Shown piece after piece: positions 43,778 to 51,081 of a stretch of 64,000 nucleotides of DNA. The first letter of the stretch is position 1. Each line of letters starts with the position of its first letter. Both the position numbers and the translations under genes were made by a program. The stretch is taken from NCBI GenBank assembly GCA_964384375.1, contig CAYLLN010000010.1, positions 53,972-117,971 on the forward strand, in the 5' to 3' direction. The DNA comes from CAYLLN01 sp964384375. GTDB lineage: Bacteria > Planctomycetota > Planctomycetia > Pirellulales > Pirellulaceae. The notes under the pieces are model-generated. The model was not told the origin of the DNA and did not search any database. It saw only the letters and a list, made by a program, of their open reading frames with translations.

Positions 43778-44353
43778 TCAGCGGGCAGATGCCCCCCGCT
43801 CGCCTGCTTTTCCCTCGCCCAGCATCCCCTTCACTCGCTCCAAAATCTTCTCCGGCGCGGCCATGCGTCCCGCGCCCACTTGCCGGCAGCTTAGCCAGCC
43901 CGACTCGGGATCGACAAACTGCACGCCATCGGCCCGGAGCTGCGTGATGTTCCGCTGGACCGCCGGCTTCTCCCACATGGCGGTGTTCATCGCCGGGGCC
44001 ATCAGCATGCGACCGCTGAAGGCAAGGTACAGTGTCGAGAGCAAATCGTCGGCCAGGCCATGAGCGGCCTTGGCGAGAAAATCGGCCGAGGCGGGCGCGA
44101 CAACGAGCAGCTCCGCGCGCTCGGCGAGCATGATGTGAGCGCCGAGAGGAAACTGCTCCTCTTCGAAGATGTTGCGAGCGACCGGCCGGCCCGTAAGTGC
44201 AGCAAACGTTGCTGGCCCGACAAACTGTTCGGCCGCCGCAGTAGTGACCACGGTCACGCCCGCGCCACCCTGCACAAGCTGGCTGACCAGGGCGGCGGTC
44301 TTGAAGGCCGCGACGCCGCCCGTCACTCCCACCACGATTTCGCGGCCGTGCAT
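43778..44353 (-). CDS. coaC: Phosphopantothenoylcysteine decarboxylase (CoaC-type flavoprotein)
   Basis: A 191-aa flavoprotein, the decarboxylase half of coenzyme A synthesis. Motifs: IVVGVTGGVAAFKTAALVSQL, a flavin site near VVAPASADFLAKAAHGLADD with the active-site His region, and MLMAPAMNTAMWEKPAVQRN with the conserved PxMNxxMW. The ligase half (CoaB) usually fused behind is absent: the protein ends at ERGASAR. CoaB must be encoded elsewhere if the pathway is complete. Between rpoZ and the paralogue pair. Confidence 0.92.
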   Translation of the reverse strand: MHGREIVVGVTGGVAAFKTAALVSQLVQGGAGVTVVTTAAAEQFVGPATFAALTGRPVARNIFEEEQFPLGAHIMLAERAELLVVAPASADFLAKAAHGLADDLLSTLYLAFSGRMLMAPAMNTAMWEKPAVQRNITQLRADGVQFVDPESGWLSCRQVGAGRMAAPEKILERVKGMLGEGKAGERGASAR

Positions 44354-44362
44354 TTTAATTGC

Positions 44363-44626
44363 CTAAAGATCGCCCAGATCGAGCTCCATCGACTCGCCCG
44401 TTCCCTGATACTCGCCCACGAGACGCACTTGCTGCGACGCATCGAGATAAATCTTGTCCTGCAGAATCTCTTGCAGCACGACCTGCATCTTGTCTTGCGT
44501 GCTCGCATCGACAAGCGGCCGGCTGCCGGCGTTCAATTGCACAAGCCGCTTTTGAATCAGCGTGCTCAGCTTGAAGCGCCCTCCGACCTTGTTCACAATC
44601 GCTTCCTCTCTCAATGCTTCGAGCAT
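44363..44626 (-). CDS. rpoZ: RNA polymerase omega subunit
   Basis: An 87-aa omega subunit. The core VNKVGGRFKLSTLIQKRLVQ and LNAGSRPLVD is typical, though the C-terminal half (QVRLVGEYQGTGESMELDLG) is lineage-specific. It helps assemble the beta-prime subunit. Order yicC-gmk-rpoZ-coaC is the classic bacterial arrangement, which supports the call. Confidence 0.9.
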   Translation of the reverse strand: MLEALREEAIVNKVGGRFKLSTLIQKRLVQLNAGSRPLVDASTQDKMQVVLQEILQDKIYLDASQQVRLVGEYQGTGESMELDLGDL

Positions 44627-44656
44627 GTCGGCTCCCTAATGCGGCCAAAGATCAGT

Positions 44657-45232
44657 TCAGTACCGGGCAAGGATCTCGCAAATTTCGGCAGCGGCCTCTG
44701 GGACGCTCCGATTGACGACTTCGTGGCGGTAGCGATCTTTCAGCGACAGTTCGCGGCGGGCAACCTCCAACCGGCGACAAAGCGACTCCTCGCTTTCCGT
44801 GTTCCGCAGGCGAAGGCGGCGCTCAAGTTCCTCGAGCGACCCACTGTGCAAAAAGATGGTGATCACCTCGGGATGCTGGGCGAGCACCGCCAGCGTCCCT
44901 TCCACATCAATCTCCAAGAGTACCCATTTTCCTGCCGCAAGTCCAGAGGCGACCTGACTTTGCAGCGTGCCGTACCAGTCGCCGCGGCCAAAGACTTCTT
45001 TGCATTCAAGGAACTCGCCGGCAACCCGGCGGCGGGCGAACTCCTCCTGCGAGAGGAAGAAATAGTTAACGCCGTCCATCTCGCCCGGTCGGGGCTTGCG
45101 GGTCGTGGCCGAGATGCTCAGCACGAGCGGCAAAGGGCAGGCGGCGATCAGTTCGCGCACGACGGTCGATTTGCCGGCGCCGGAAGGGCCGGAAACGATG
45201 ACCAGACGGCCCTGCGACCGATCGTGCCCCAT
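44657..45232 (-). CDS. gmk: Guanylate kinase
   Basis: A 191-aa GMP kinase (GMP plus ATP to GDP plus ADP). The P-loop is IVSGPSGAGKSTVVREL. GMP-binding segments are ISATTRKPRPGEMDGVNYFFL and EFLECKEVFGRGDWYGT. The lid/DVEG motif is WVLLEIDVEGTLAVL. Length is normal. Downstream of yicC with a heptad repeat in the 49-base gap. Confidence 0.97.
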   Translation of the reverse strand: MGHDRSQGRLVIVSGPSGAGKSTVVRELIAACPLPLVLSISATTRKPRPGEMDGVNYFFLSQEEFARRRVAGEFLECKEVFGRGDWYGTLQSQVASGLAAGKWVLLEIDVEGTLAVLAQHPEVITIFLHSGSLEELERRLRLRNTESEESLCRRLEVARRELSLKDRYRHEVVNRSVPEAAAEICEILARY

Positions 45233-45246
45233 CTACCTGACCTGCA

Positions 45247-45275
45247 AATGACCAATGACAAGTGACAAGTGACCG
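45247..45275. repeat. TGACCAA-type heptad repeat between yicC and gmk
   Basis: Tandem 7-mers AATGACC, AATGACA, AGTGACA, AGTGACC on the plus strand, i.e. inverted relative to the minus-strand genes. It occupies most of the short spacer upstream of the gmk start, within what otherwise looks like an operon. Confidence 0.7.
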
Positions 45276-45281
45276 GCCTTA

Positions 45282-46166
45282 CTATTCGACGTTCTGAATC
45301 ATTTCCCGCATCCGCTCGATCGCCGACTTCATCTCGATCACGTGGCGGGCGATTTCGGCGTCGTTTGCCTTCGAGCCGATCGTGTTCGTCTCGCGGAACA
45401 TTTCCTGCGTAAGAAACTCTAGCTTGCGGCCGCTCGACTCGTCGGCAGCCATCACCGTGTCGAATTGCTCCAGATGGCTCCGTAGGCGGACGATTTCTTC
45501 GGCCACGTCGCTTCGTTCGGCGAAAATACCCACTTCGCGGACGATATCAGCCGGCTGAATCTGCACGCCCAGGTCGCCGAGCAGCTTGTTCAGCCGCTCG
45601 GAAAGCCGCCCACGATAGGCATCGACGACCAGAGGAGCGCGACGCTCGACAGCGGCCAGTTCCGCGGCAATCGCGCGGGCATTGGTCACCAGGTCGCTTC
45701 CCATCGTGCGTCCCTCTTCGACGCGCATCTTGTCGAGATTCCGTAACGCCTCCTGCAGCACTTGCTCGATCAGCGGCCACCGCGACTCGATTGCATCCAA
45801 AGCTTCCATCGGCTCGCGCACGACACCCGGCAGCGTGAGCAGCGAGGCGAGGGCGGCGCCGTCGGGCTGAACCGGCTGGCCGGCGATGCGCGAAAGCTGC
45901 GCCAGGTAGCCGCGGAGGACCGTTTCGTTCAGTTGGTACTCGTCCTGCGCCGGTTCGCGATCGACCTGCAGGTTCACCTGCACCGTGCCACGGCGGACGT
46001 GCTGCCGAACGACCGCCTCGATCTGCGGCTCGAGCGGCTGATAGCCATCAGTGGCGCGGAGCGAGAGCTTCAGGTAGCGGTTGTTGATCGCCCGGACTTC
46101 GACCGCGACGGAGGTGCCGTCCTGATGGCGATGCGCCTCACCGTGGCCGGTCATGCTGAGGAGCAA
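45282..46166 (-). CDS. yicC: YicC-family endoribonuclease
   Basis: A 294-aa YicC/YloC protein, an RNase family. The N-terminus LLSMTGHGEAHRH matches the family MxxSMTGxG; the start is TTG 46166 with a GGAG site upstream (ATG 46154 is the alternative). Further blocks: VEVRAINNRYLKLSLR, RGTVQVNLQVDRE, and the C-terminal RSHLEQFDTVMAADESSGRK and LEFLTQEMFRETNTIGSKAN. Upstream of gmk as in most bacteria. Confidence 0.94.
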   Translation of the reverse strand: MLLSMTGHGEAHRHQDGTSVAVEVRAINNRYLKLSLRATDGYQPLEPQIEAVVRQHVRRGTVQVNLQVDREPAQDEYQLNETVLRGYLAQLSRIAGQPVQPDGAALASLLTLPGVVREPMEALDAIESRWPLIEQVLQEALRNLDKMRVEEGRTMGSDLVTNARAIAAELAAVERRAPLVVDAYRGRLSERLNKLLGDLGVQIQPADIVREVGIFAERSDVAEEIVRLRSHLEQFDTVMAADESSGRKLEFLTQEMFRETNTIGSKANDAEIARHVIEMKSAIERMREMIQNVE

Positions 46167-46197
46167 GAGTGGACGCTCCGCGACAACAAGGGATCAG

Positions 46198-46845
46198 TTA
46201 CTCAGGAGCTATGGTCGCGGCCGGCTCGTCGCCGCTTTTAGTAGCCGACGGCTCCGGCGTCGCGGGAGCATCGGGCGTGGCTGGTGCCGGGGCCGGGGTC
46301 GGGGTCGGGGTCGATTCAACCGGGGGAGTTGCGGGAGTGGTCGCTGGGGTAGTCGTTGTTTCCGCCGCCGGCGTCGTAGCGGGTGGCGTCGTGGTCGCCT
46401 TGGGAGTTGTCGTCGTCGCTCCACTGCCGGCCTTGGTACTGGTGTCTCCCGTCTTCGTGCCAGTGGCCTTCGTGTCACCAGTCTTCGCATCCCCCTTCTT
46501 GGAATCACCTTTCGCCGGCGTGTCGGTCGTCGTGCCCCCTTGCGCCGGAGCGGTCGCAGCGGGAGGCGTAACCTTCGCCAGCCCTGTCTTGTTGAGCATC
46601 TTCAAAGCAGCCATCGACAGCAGAATCCAGACGGCCGCGACGCCGACGGTGATTCGCGTGAAAAGGTCGCCCGCTTTGGTGCCGAAGGCGCTTTGGCCGC
46701 CCATCCCGCCGAGCGCACCCGTAAGACCGCCACCGCGGCCACGCTGCACGAGGATCACCATCCCCAGGAAAATGGAGAGGAGGCTGATCGGGATGGTGAA
46801 CGCGTAGTGTTCCCAGCCGATGGCCAGGAGGATTGGCATGTTCAT
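46198..46845 (-). CDS. secG: Preprotein translocase SecG with long low-complexity tail
   Basis: A 215-aa protein. Residues 1-95 are SecG: a first membrane segment, then ILVQRGRGGGLTGALGGMGG and SAFGTKAGDLFTRITVGVAA with a second membrane segment. SecG is normally 70-120 aa; here about 120 further residues are Thr/Lys/Gly/Asp/Pro-rich (GDTKATGTKTGDTSTKAG and TTTPATTPATPP type). The tail would lie after the second membrane segment and looks disordered. Role of the extension unknown. Confidence 0.9.
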   Translation of the reverse strand: MNMPILLAIGWEHYAFTIPISLLSIFLGMVILVQRGRGGGLTGALGGMGGQSAFGTKAGDLFTRITVGVAAVWILLSMAALKMLNKTGLAKVTPPAATAPAQGGTTTDTPAKGDSKKGDAKTGDTKATGTKTGDTSTKAGSGATTTTPKATTTPPATTPAAETTTTPATTPATPPVESTPTPTPAPAPATPDAPATPEPSATKSGDEPAATIAPE

Positions 46846-46892
46846 GTGTCTTATTTCCCGTTATCCGCGAGCCGCCTTATCCTTTGGCAGCA

Positions 46893-47651
46893 TTATCCTT
46901 TAGCAGCATTGATGATTGCGAGGAAGCTGTCGGCTTTGAGCGAGGCACCGCCGACGAGGGCCCCGTCGATGTTCGGCTGGCGAAGGAGCGTTGCCGCGTT
47001 GTCGGCCGTGACGCTGCCGCCGTATTGGATGCGAACGCTCGCCGCAACTTGCGAATTGTAGCGGGTTTCCAGCAATTTGCGAAGGTCAGCGTGCACCTCC
47101 TCAGCCTGCTCTGGCGTGGCGACCACGCCCGTTCCTATGGCCCAGACCGGCTCGTAGGCGATGACGAGCTTCATCACCTGTTCTGCCGTCAGGTTGGCGA
47201 GCGAATGTTCGATTTGCTCGCGGACGACAGCCGTTGTGCGGCCGTCCTTCCGCTCGTCGAGCGTTTCGCCGACGCAGACAATCGGCACCAGACCGGCGGA
47301 AAGCGAGGCGAGCACCTTGCGGTTCACGTCGGCACTCGATTCTTTGAAGATCTGCCGCCGCTCGCTATGACCCAGGATCACGTACTTGCACCCGACGTCG
47401 AGCAGCATCGCGGGACTTAGTTCGCCGGTGAACGCCCCCTTGGCCTCGTGGTAGCAGTTCTGTGCGCCCAGACCGACCGCCGAGCCGGCAATCGCCTGGC
47501 CAATCGGCAGCAGGTAAACGCTCGGAGGGCAAACGGCCACTTCCACGTCGGTCGCCGATCCGACTCCGGCAGCAACGGAAGCGGCCAGCGCAGTGCCGTC
47601 AGCCCGCGACGTGTTCATCTTCCAGTTGCCGGCAATGAATTTCTTACGCAT
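46893..47651 (-). CDS. tpiA: Triosephosphate isomerase
   Basis: A 252-aa glycolytic enzyme interconverting DHAP and glyceraldehyde-3-phosphate. Catalytic elements: FIAGNWKMNTS (Lys), YVILGHSERRQIF (His) and VIAYEPVWAIGTGVVATPEQ (Glu). Phosphate loop YGGSVTADNA and GALVGGASLK. Normal length. It sits 47 bases upstream of secG, a common pairing. Confidence 0.98.
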   Translation of the reverse strand: MRKKFIAGNWKMNTSRADGTALAASVAAGVGSATDVEVAVCPPSVYLLPIGQAIAGSAVGLGAQNCYHEAKGAFTGELSPAMLLDVGCKYVILGHSERRQIFKESSADVNRKVLASLSAGLVPIVCVGETLDERKDGRTTAVVREQIEHSLANLTAEQVMKLVIAYEPVWAIGTGVVATPEQAEEVHADLRKLLETRYNSQVAASVRIQYGGSVTADNAATLLRQPNIDGALVGGASLKADSFLAIINAAKG

Positions 47652-47708
47652 AGGTTTTTATTGCTGACGGCACATAAAGTGCCTACTGCTACGGAGTGTG
47701 CCTGCTAC

Positions 47709-48725
47709 TTACGAAATCGTCTTTCCCAGCAGAGCCGCCAGCTGCCGAATCTGCACGACGACTGCTGCGTACTGCTGTGGCAGCAGGGCCTGCGGGCCGT
47801 CCGACTTCGCCTTCTCCGGGCAATCGTGGACTTCGATATGCACGCCATCCGCTCCCACGGCCACGCCCGCTAGGGCACACGGCGGAATCAGGTCGGGCCG
47901 GCCCGTCGCGTGGCTCGGATCGACGATGATCGGCAGGTGCGACAGCCCCTTCACGACCGCGACCGAAGCCACGTCGTACAGGTTCCGCGTCGCCTTGTCG
48001 AACCCCTTCACGCCGCGCTCGCACAGCACGACCTGCGAGTTCCCCTGCGACAAGATGTATTCGGCACTCATCAGCAGATCTTCGACCGTCGCGCTCATCC
48101 CGCGCTTCAGCAGTACTGGCTTGCGGGTGCGACCCACTTCAGTCAGCAGCACAAAGTTCTGCATGTTCCGGGCGCCGATCTGAATCATGTCGGCCCACTT
48201 CTCGACCGCCGGAACACACCGCGGGTCCATCACCTCGGTGACGACCGGCATCCCGTGAGCGTCGCCCGCTTCGCGGAGGATTTTGAGCCCCTCCTCGCCG
48301 AGTCCCTGAAACGCATACGGACTGGTTCGCGGCTTATAGGCCCCGCCGCGGAAGATGTTTGCCCCAGCGGCTTTTACCGACTTGGCGATCGACTCCATCC
48401 GTTCGGGTTCTTCGACCGCACACGGGCCGGCAATCATTGCCAGATGTCCGCCGCCGATCTTCACGCCGGCCACCTCGACCACGCTCGGCTGCGGATGAGC
48501 CTCGCGGCTGGCCAGCTTATACGGCGGCAGCACGGGAACCACGTCCTGTACGCCGGTAATCGCGCGGAGCGAGTCAGCACTGATCTTCTGTTCGTCGCCG
48601 ATGATGCCGATAATCGTGCGGAAGGTGCCGCGGCTGAGGTGGGCCTTGAGGCCGAGCGCTTCGACACGCTCGACGACGTGCTGAATCTGGTCCTCAGACG
48701 CCCCGGATTGCAGGATGACGATCAC
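47709..48725 (-). CDS. aroF: 3-deoxy-7-phosphoheptulonate synthase (DAHP synthase)
   Basis: A 338-aa class Ibeta DAHP synthase: PEP plus erythrose-4-phosphate to DAHP, first step of the shikimate pathway. The N-terminal 70 residues are the small regulatory domain (MIVILQSGASEDQIQHVVE). The barrel shows AMIAGPCAVEEPERM, FRGGAYKPRTSPYAFQG, IQIGARNMQNFVLL, PVLLKRGMSATVEDLL, LCERGVKGFD and PIIVDPSHATGRPDLI. Probably feedback regulated through the N-terminal domain (family knowledge). Confidence 0.96.
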   Translation of the reverse strand: MIVILQSGASEDQIQHVVERVEALGLKAHLSRGTFRTIIGIIGDEQKISADSLRAITGVQDVVPVLPPYKLASREAHPQPSVVEVAGVKIGGGHLAMIAGPCAVEEPERMESIAKSVKAAGANIFRGGAYKPRTSPYAFQGLGEEGLKILREAGDAHGMPVVTEVMDPRCVPAVEKWADMIQIGARNMQNFVLLTEVGRTRKPVLLKRGMSATVEDLLMSAEYILSQGNSQVVLCERGVKGFDKATRNLYDVASVAVVKGLSHLPIIVDPSHATGRPDLIPPCALAGVAVGADGVHIEVHDCPEKAKSDGPQALLPQQYAAVVVQIRQLAALLGKTIS

Positions 48726-48805
48726 GCAAACAGTCTCGGTCGGTTTCGGCTATTCTGGAAGCAATCCGGGATCATAACACGCGGGGCGGCGGCCTGTCAG
48801 GGGAG

Positions 48806-48889
48806 TGGGTAGCTGTGGGATACTCAGCAATCCACGGCCTAGCAACGCCCAATGTGCCGTGGGCGGCTACGCCGACCACAGCCACCCCG
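48806..48889. repeat. 84-bp GGGGTGGCTGTGG element (copy 2)
   Basis: The right end GACCACAGCCACCCCG is identical to copy 1 at 23880-23964; the left end (tgggtagctgtggg) is diverged. The inner left hairpin is GTGGGAT...ATCCAC with loop region ACTCAGCA, replacing TGGTTCG...CGAACCA of copy 1. The right half (gccgtgggcggctacgccga) differs at one base. It lies between the divergent aroF and proC genes. Confidence 0.75.
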
Positions 48890-48902
48890 ATCGAGAACTT
48901 AC

Positions 48903-48922
48903 AATTGACCAGTGACCAATGA
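48903..48922. repeat. TGACCAA-type heptad repeat containing the proC start codon
   Basis: ATTGACC, AGTGACC, AATGAC in tandem. The proC ATG (48919) is inside the last unit, giving the N-terminus MTI, comparable to MTN in the thiF-like gene. No ribosome site is seen upstream of it. Confidence 0.65.
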
Positions 48923-49731
48923 CGATCAACAAAACCATCGGCTTCATCGGCGCTGGCCAAATGGCCAAGGCTCTCGCGGGGGGCTTCGTCGCCGCAGGAC
49001 TCGTACATCCGGGGCAACTCGTCGCCTGCGATCCGGTTATTGCTGCCAGCACGTCGTTTCTCGACAAAGTCCCCGGCGCAATACTCGCTTCTTCGATCGC
49101 TGACGTCCTCCGTGCGGCCGACGTGATCGTCCTCGCCGTCAAGCCACAGAGCATGGCGGCCGTGCTGGCCGAAGTGTCGAGTCTAAAACCTGCCGGCAAA
49201 CTGTTCGTCTCGATTGCGGCTGGTGTAACGCTCGCCAAGCTCGAAGCGGGTCTCGGCACCGGCCGCGTCATTCGCGTCATGCCCAATACGCCGGCCCTCG
49301 TTGGCCAAGGAGCATCGGCCTATGCGCTGGGCTCTGCGGCGACGGCAGACGACGGCAAACTCGTCGGACGGTTGCTCGGCGCGGTCGGACAGTCGCACCA
49401 GGTCGAGGAGAAGTTGCTCGACGCGGTGACGGGCTTGTCCGGCAGCGGACCGGCATTTGTCTATCTGGTAATCGAGGCGCTGACCGACGGTGGCGTGCGG
49501 ATGGGTCTCCCCCGTGACGTTGCTGCCTCGCTTGCCGCCCAGACAGTCCGCGGCTCGGGAACGATGGTGGTCGAAACGGGCCAGCACCCTGCGGTTCTCC
49601 GCGACCAGGTGACCAGCCCCGGCGGCACCACGATCGCTGGACTCGCAGCCCTGGAGGACCGCGGCCTCCGTGGTGCCTTGATTGCCGCGGTCGAAGCGGC
49701 GACGAAGCGTTCGCAGGAACTGGGCAAGTAG
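48919..49731 (+). CDS. proC: Pyrroline-5-carboxylate reductase
   Basis: A 270-aa enzyme of proline synthesis (P5C plus NAD(P)H to proline). The nucleotide motif is TIGFIGAGQMAKALAGGF; the active-site block is LDAVTGLSGSGPAFVYLVIE and DQVTSPGGTTIAGLAALE. RVMPNTPALVGQGASAYA is also conserved. Normal length. The start lies in a heptad repeat and the last base of its stop codon is the first base of repeat copy B. Confidence 0.97.
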   Translation: MTINKTIGFIGAGQMAKALAGGFVAAGLVHPGQLVACDPVIAASTSFLDKVPGAILASSIADVLRAADVIVLAVKPQSMAAVLAEVSSLKPAGKLFVSIAAGVTLAKLEAGLGTGRVIRVMPNTPALVGQGASAYALGSAATADDGKLVGRLLGAVGQSHQVEEKLLDAVTGLSGSGPAFVYLVIEALTDGGVRMGLPRDVAASLAAQTVRGSGTMVVETGQHPAVLRDQVTSPGGTTIAGLAALEDRGLRGALIAAVEAATKRSQELGK

Positions 49732-49814
49732 GCGAGCAGGGTGCGTAAGCACCCTGATGATTTGACCCAATCTTTCGCGCTCCATCATCGGGAGGCTGAC
49801 GCCTCCCGCTCGCC
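49731..49814. repeat. 84-bp GTNA double-hairpin element, copy B
   Basis: The left arm is GGCGAGCA + GGGTGC-GTAA-GCACCC + TGATGAT. The right arm, read on the minus strand, is GGCGAGC + GGGAGGC-GTCA-GCCTCCC + GATGATGG (to 49814). Same length and architecture as copy A. It begins at the last base of the proC stop codon. Confidence 0.85.
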
Positions 49815-49906
49815 AACCGACTGCACCCCGCTCGCCTTTTTCGCGACCGCAAAATACGATAACGATAGGCCGCCACGGAGCCGGTGGCCACGTTCAGGAG
49901 CCAACC

Positions 49907-50149
49907 ATGTCCTCAATCTTCGTGGTCGTTGACGACAAACATGTCCCGCTCTATCGCGTCATGTGGATTTCCGACACGCCCCATTTTTGCGGCAACGAAG
50001 ACTGCACGTGCGAGGGGGATTACGAGGTCCGTTTGGAGCAGGACGAATCGGTCTGGGCCTCTCGCCAGGAGCGCGACAACGTGCTGACCGCTCTCGAAGC
50101 CTGGTACAACGGCGAGAAGGAAAGCGACCACGATTGGGAAGATGAATGA
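49907..50149 (+). CDS. Small acidic cysteine-containing protein
   Basis: An 80-aa protein (MSSIFVVVDDKHVPLYRVMW) with CGNEDCTCEGDYEVRLEQDE, a tight Cys cluster (three Cys within eight residues), and a strongly acidic C-terminus (ESDHDWEDE). The sequence preceding ATG 49907 has an AGGAG site at 49896-49900. Family not recognised; the Cys cluster could bind a metal. Confidence 0.75.
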   Translation: MSSIFVVVDDKHVPLYRVMWISDTPHFCGNEDCTCEGDYEVRLEQDESVWASRQERDNVLTALEAWYNGEKESDHDWEDE

Positions 50150-50219
50150 AATTGGAAGGTCGTTGGCCAAAGGCAGGCAGAAAAACGAAACGGACTTGCA
50201 GACGCCGCATAGCAGGCGC

Positions 50220-50290
50220 CCTTAGCCGGGTCTTTTTCGTGCTTTCTTCTCGTTCGCGTTTTCGTGATCGTTCGGCCCATCCGGCTTCCA
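50220..50290. repeat. CACGAAA-type repeat arm (minus orientation)
   Basis: Reverse complement reads ccgaacgatcacgaaaacgc then gaacgagaagaaagcacgaa, matching the arms at 18428-18865 and 50940-51050. It lies between two small genes of unknown function. Confidence 0.6.
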
Positions 50291-50400
50291 TTCGGTGTCA
50301 TTAACGCCGCGTGAAGGTTTCACTTCGGCCGGTAGTTTCGGGCTTCGCGGGCTGCTAAATTGCCCGTGACTCTTCCGCCCCGAACTTCAAAGGCCGCCTG

Positions 50401-50889
50401 ATGTCGCTCTTTGCCGACAGCCGGTACCAATGGCGCGAAACCTACTTCGTGCTGTTCCAGCGAAAGCACCGTCCTAAGGCGGCGGACGTGAAACGCTCGC
50501 TCGCAGAACTCGGATCGCGAATCGAAATCCTGCACCTGCACGCGACCAAGGATGGCCTGCTCGAATCAATGACAGTTCTTTCACACGCCGACGCGGCCGG
50601 CATGGACGTCACCTTCGTCACTGGTGACGAAGTGAAGGAACAGCTCGCCGAAGTGAAGGACGAGTGGCAAAGCCGCAAGCTCGACCCGGACGAGAAACTC
50701 AAGCTCGCCCGGCTTCTGGCGGCTGACGCGCGATACGACGTGTTCCACTTCGAGGAAGTGACCGACTTCCCTGCCGACGAGGACGACGGTCCGCTCGACC
50801 CCGGCACGCTGCTGCTCGTGCTGAGCAAGCTGGCTCACCTCTGCCACGGCCAAAGCCTCGACCCGCAGTCGGGCGAACTGCTGACGTAG
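50401..50889 (+). CDS. Hypothetical protein, 162 aa
   Basis: A soluble 162-aa protein (MSLFADSRYQWRETYFVLFQ, KHRPKAADVKRSLAELGSRI) with an alternating beta-alpha pattern, rich in charged residues, ending in a Leu-rich helix (GTLLLVLSKLAHLCHG). I do not recognise the family. It may be a small alpha/beta sensor or adaptor. Its stop codon overlaps the left side of a hairpin (50886-50910, AGGCG-TCT-CGCCT core), as at other gene ends here. Confidence 0.8.
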   Translation: MSLFADSRYQWRETYFVLFQRKHRPKAADVKRSLAELGSRIEILHLHATKDGLLESMTVLSHADAAGMDVTFVTGDEVKEQLAEVKDEWQSRKLDPDEKLKLARLLAADARYDVFHFEEVTDFPADEDDGPLDPGTLLLVLSKLAHLCHGQSLDPQSGELLT

Positions 50890-50939
50890 GGTAGGCGTCT
50901 CGCCTGCTACTCGAATGCAATGGAGACCGGTTGGTCCGA

Positions 50940-51050
50940 ACGATCACGAAAACGCGAAAGCGGGAAAACACGAAAAGGAAGGCAAGGGATCGAATTTCTT
51001 CGCCTGAATTGTTCGTGCTTTCTGCATCCCTTCGTGTTTTGGTGATCTGC
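50940..51050. repeat. Inverted pair of CACGAAA-type repeat arms
   Basis: Left arm 50940-50975 (gatcacgaaaacgcgaaagc onward, 7-mer periodicity). Right arm about 51006-51048 is the reverse complement of a related sequence (ttcgtgctttctgcatccct, ending ttggtgatct). The arms face each other over about 30 bases, so a long imperfect hairpin can form downstream of two convergent genes. Confidence 0.65.
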
Positions 51051-51081
51051 CTTTGGCCAGCGATCCTCCACGCTGAACGAC

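Noticed and set aside
42553..43947. 464-aa plus-strand frame across the paralogue pair and coaC
   Set aside because: It spans three minus-strand genes with clear starts and has no recognisable domain.
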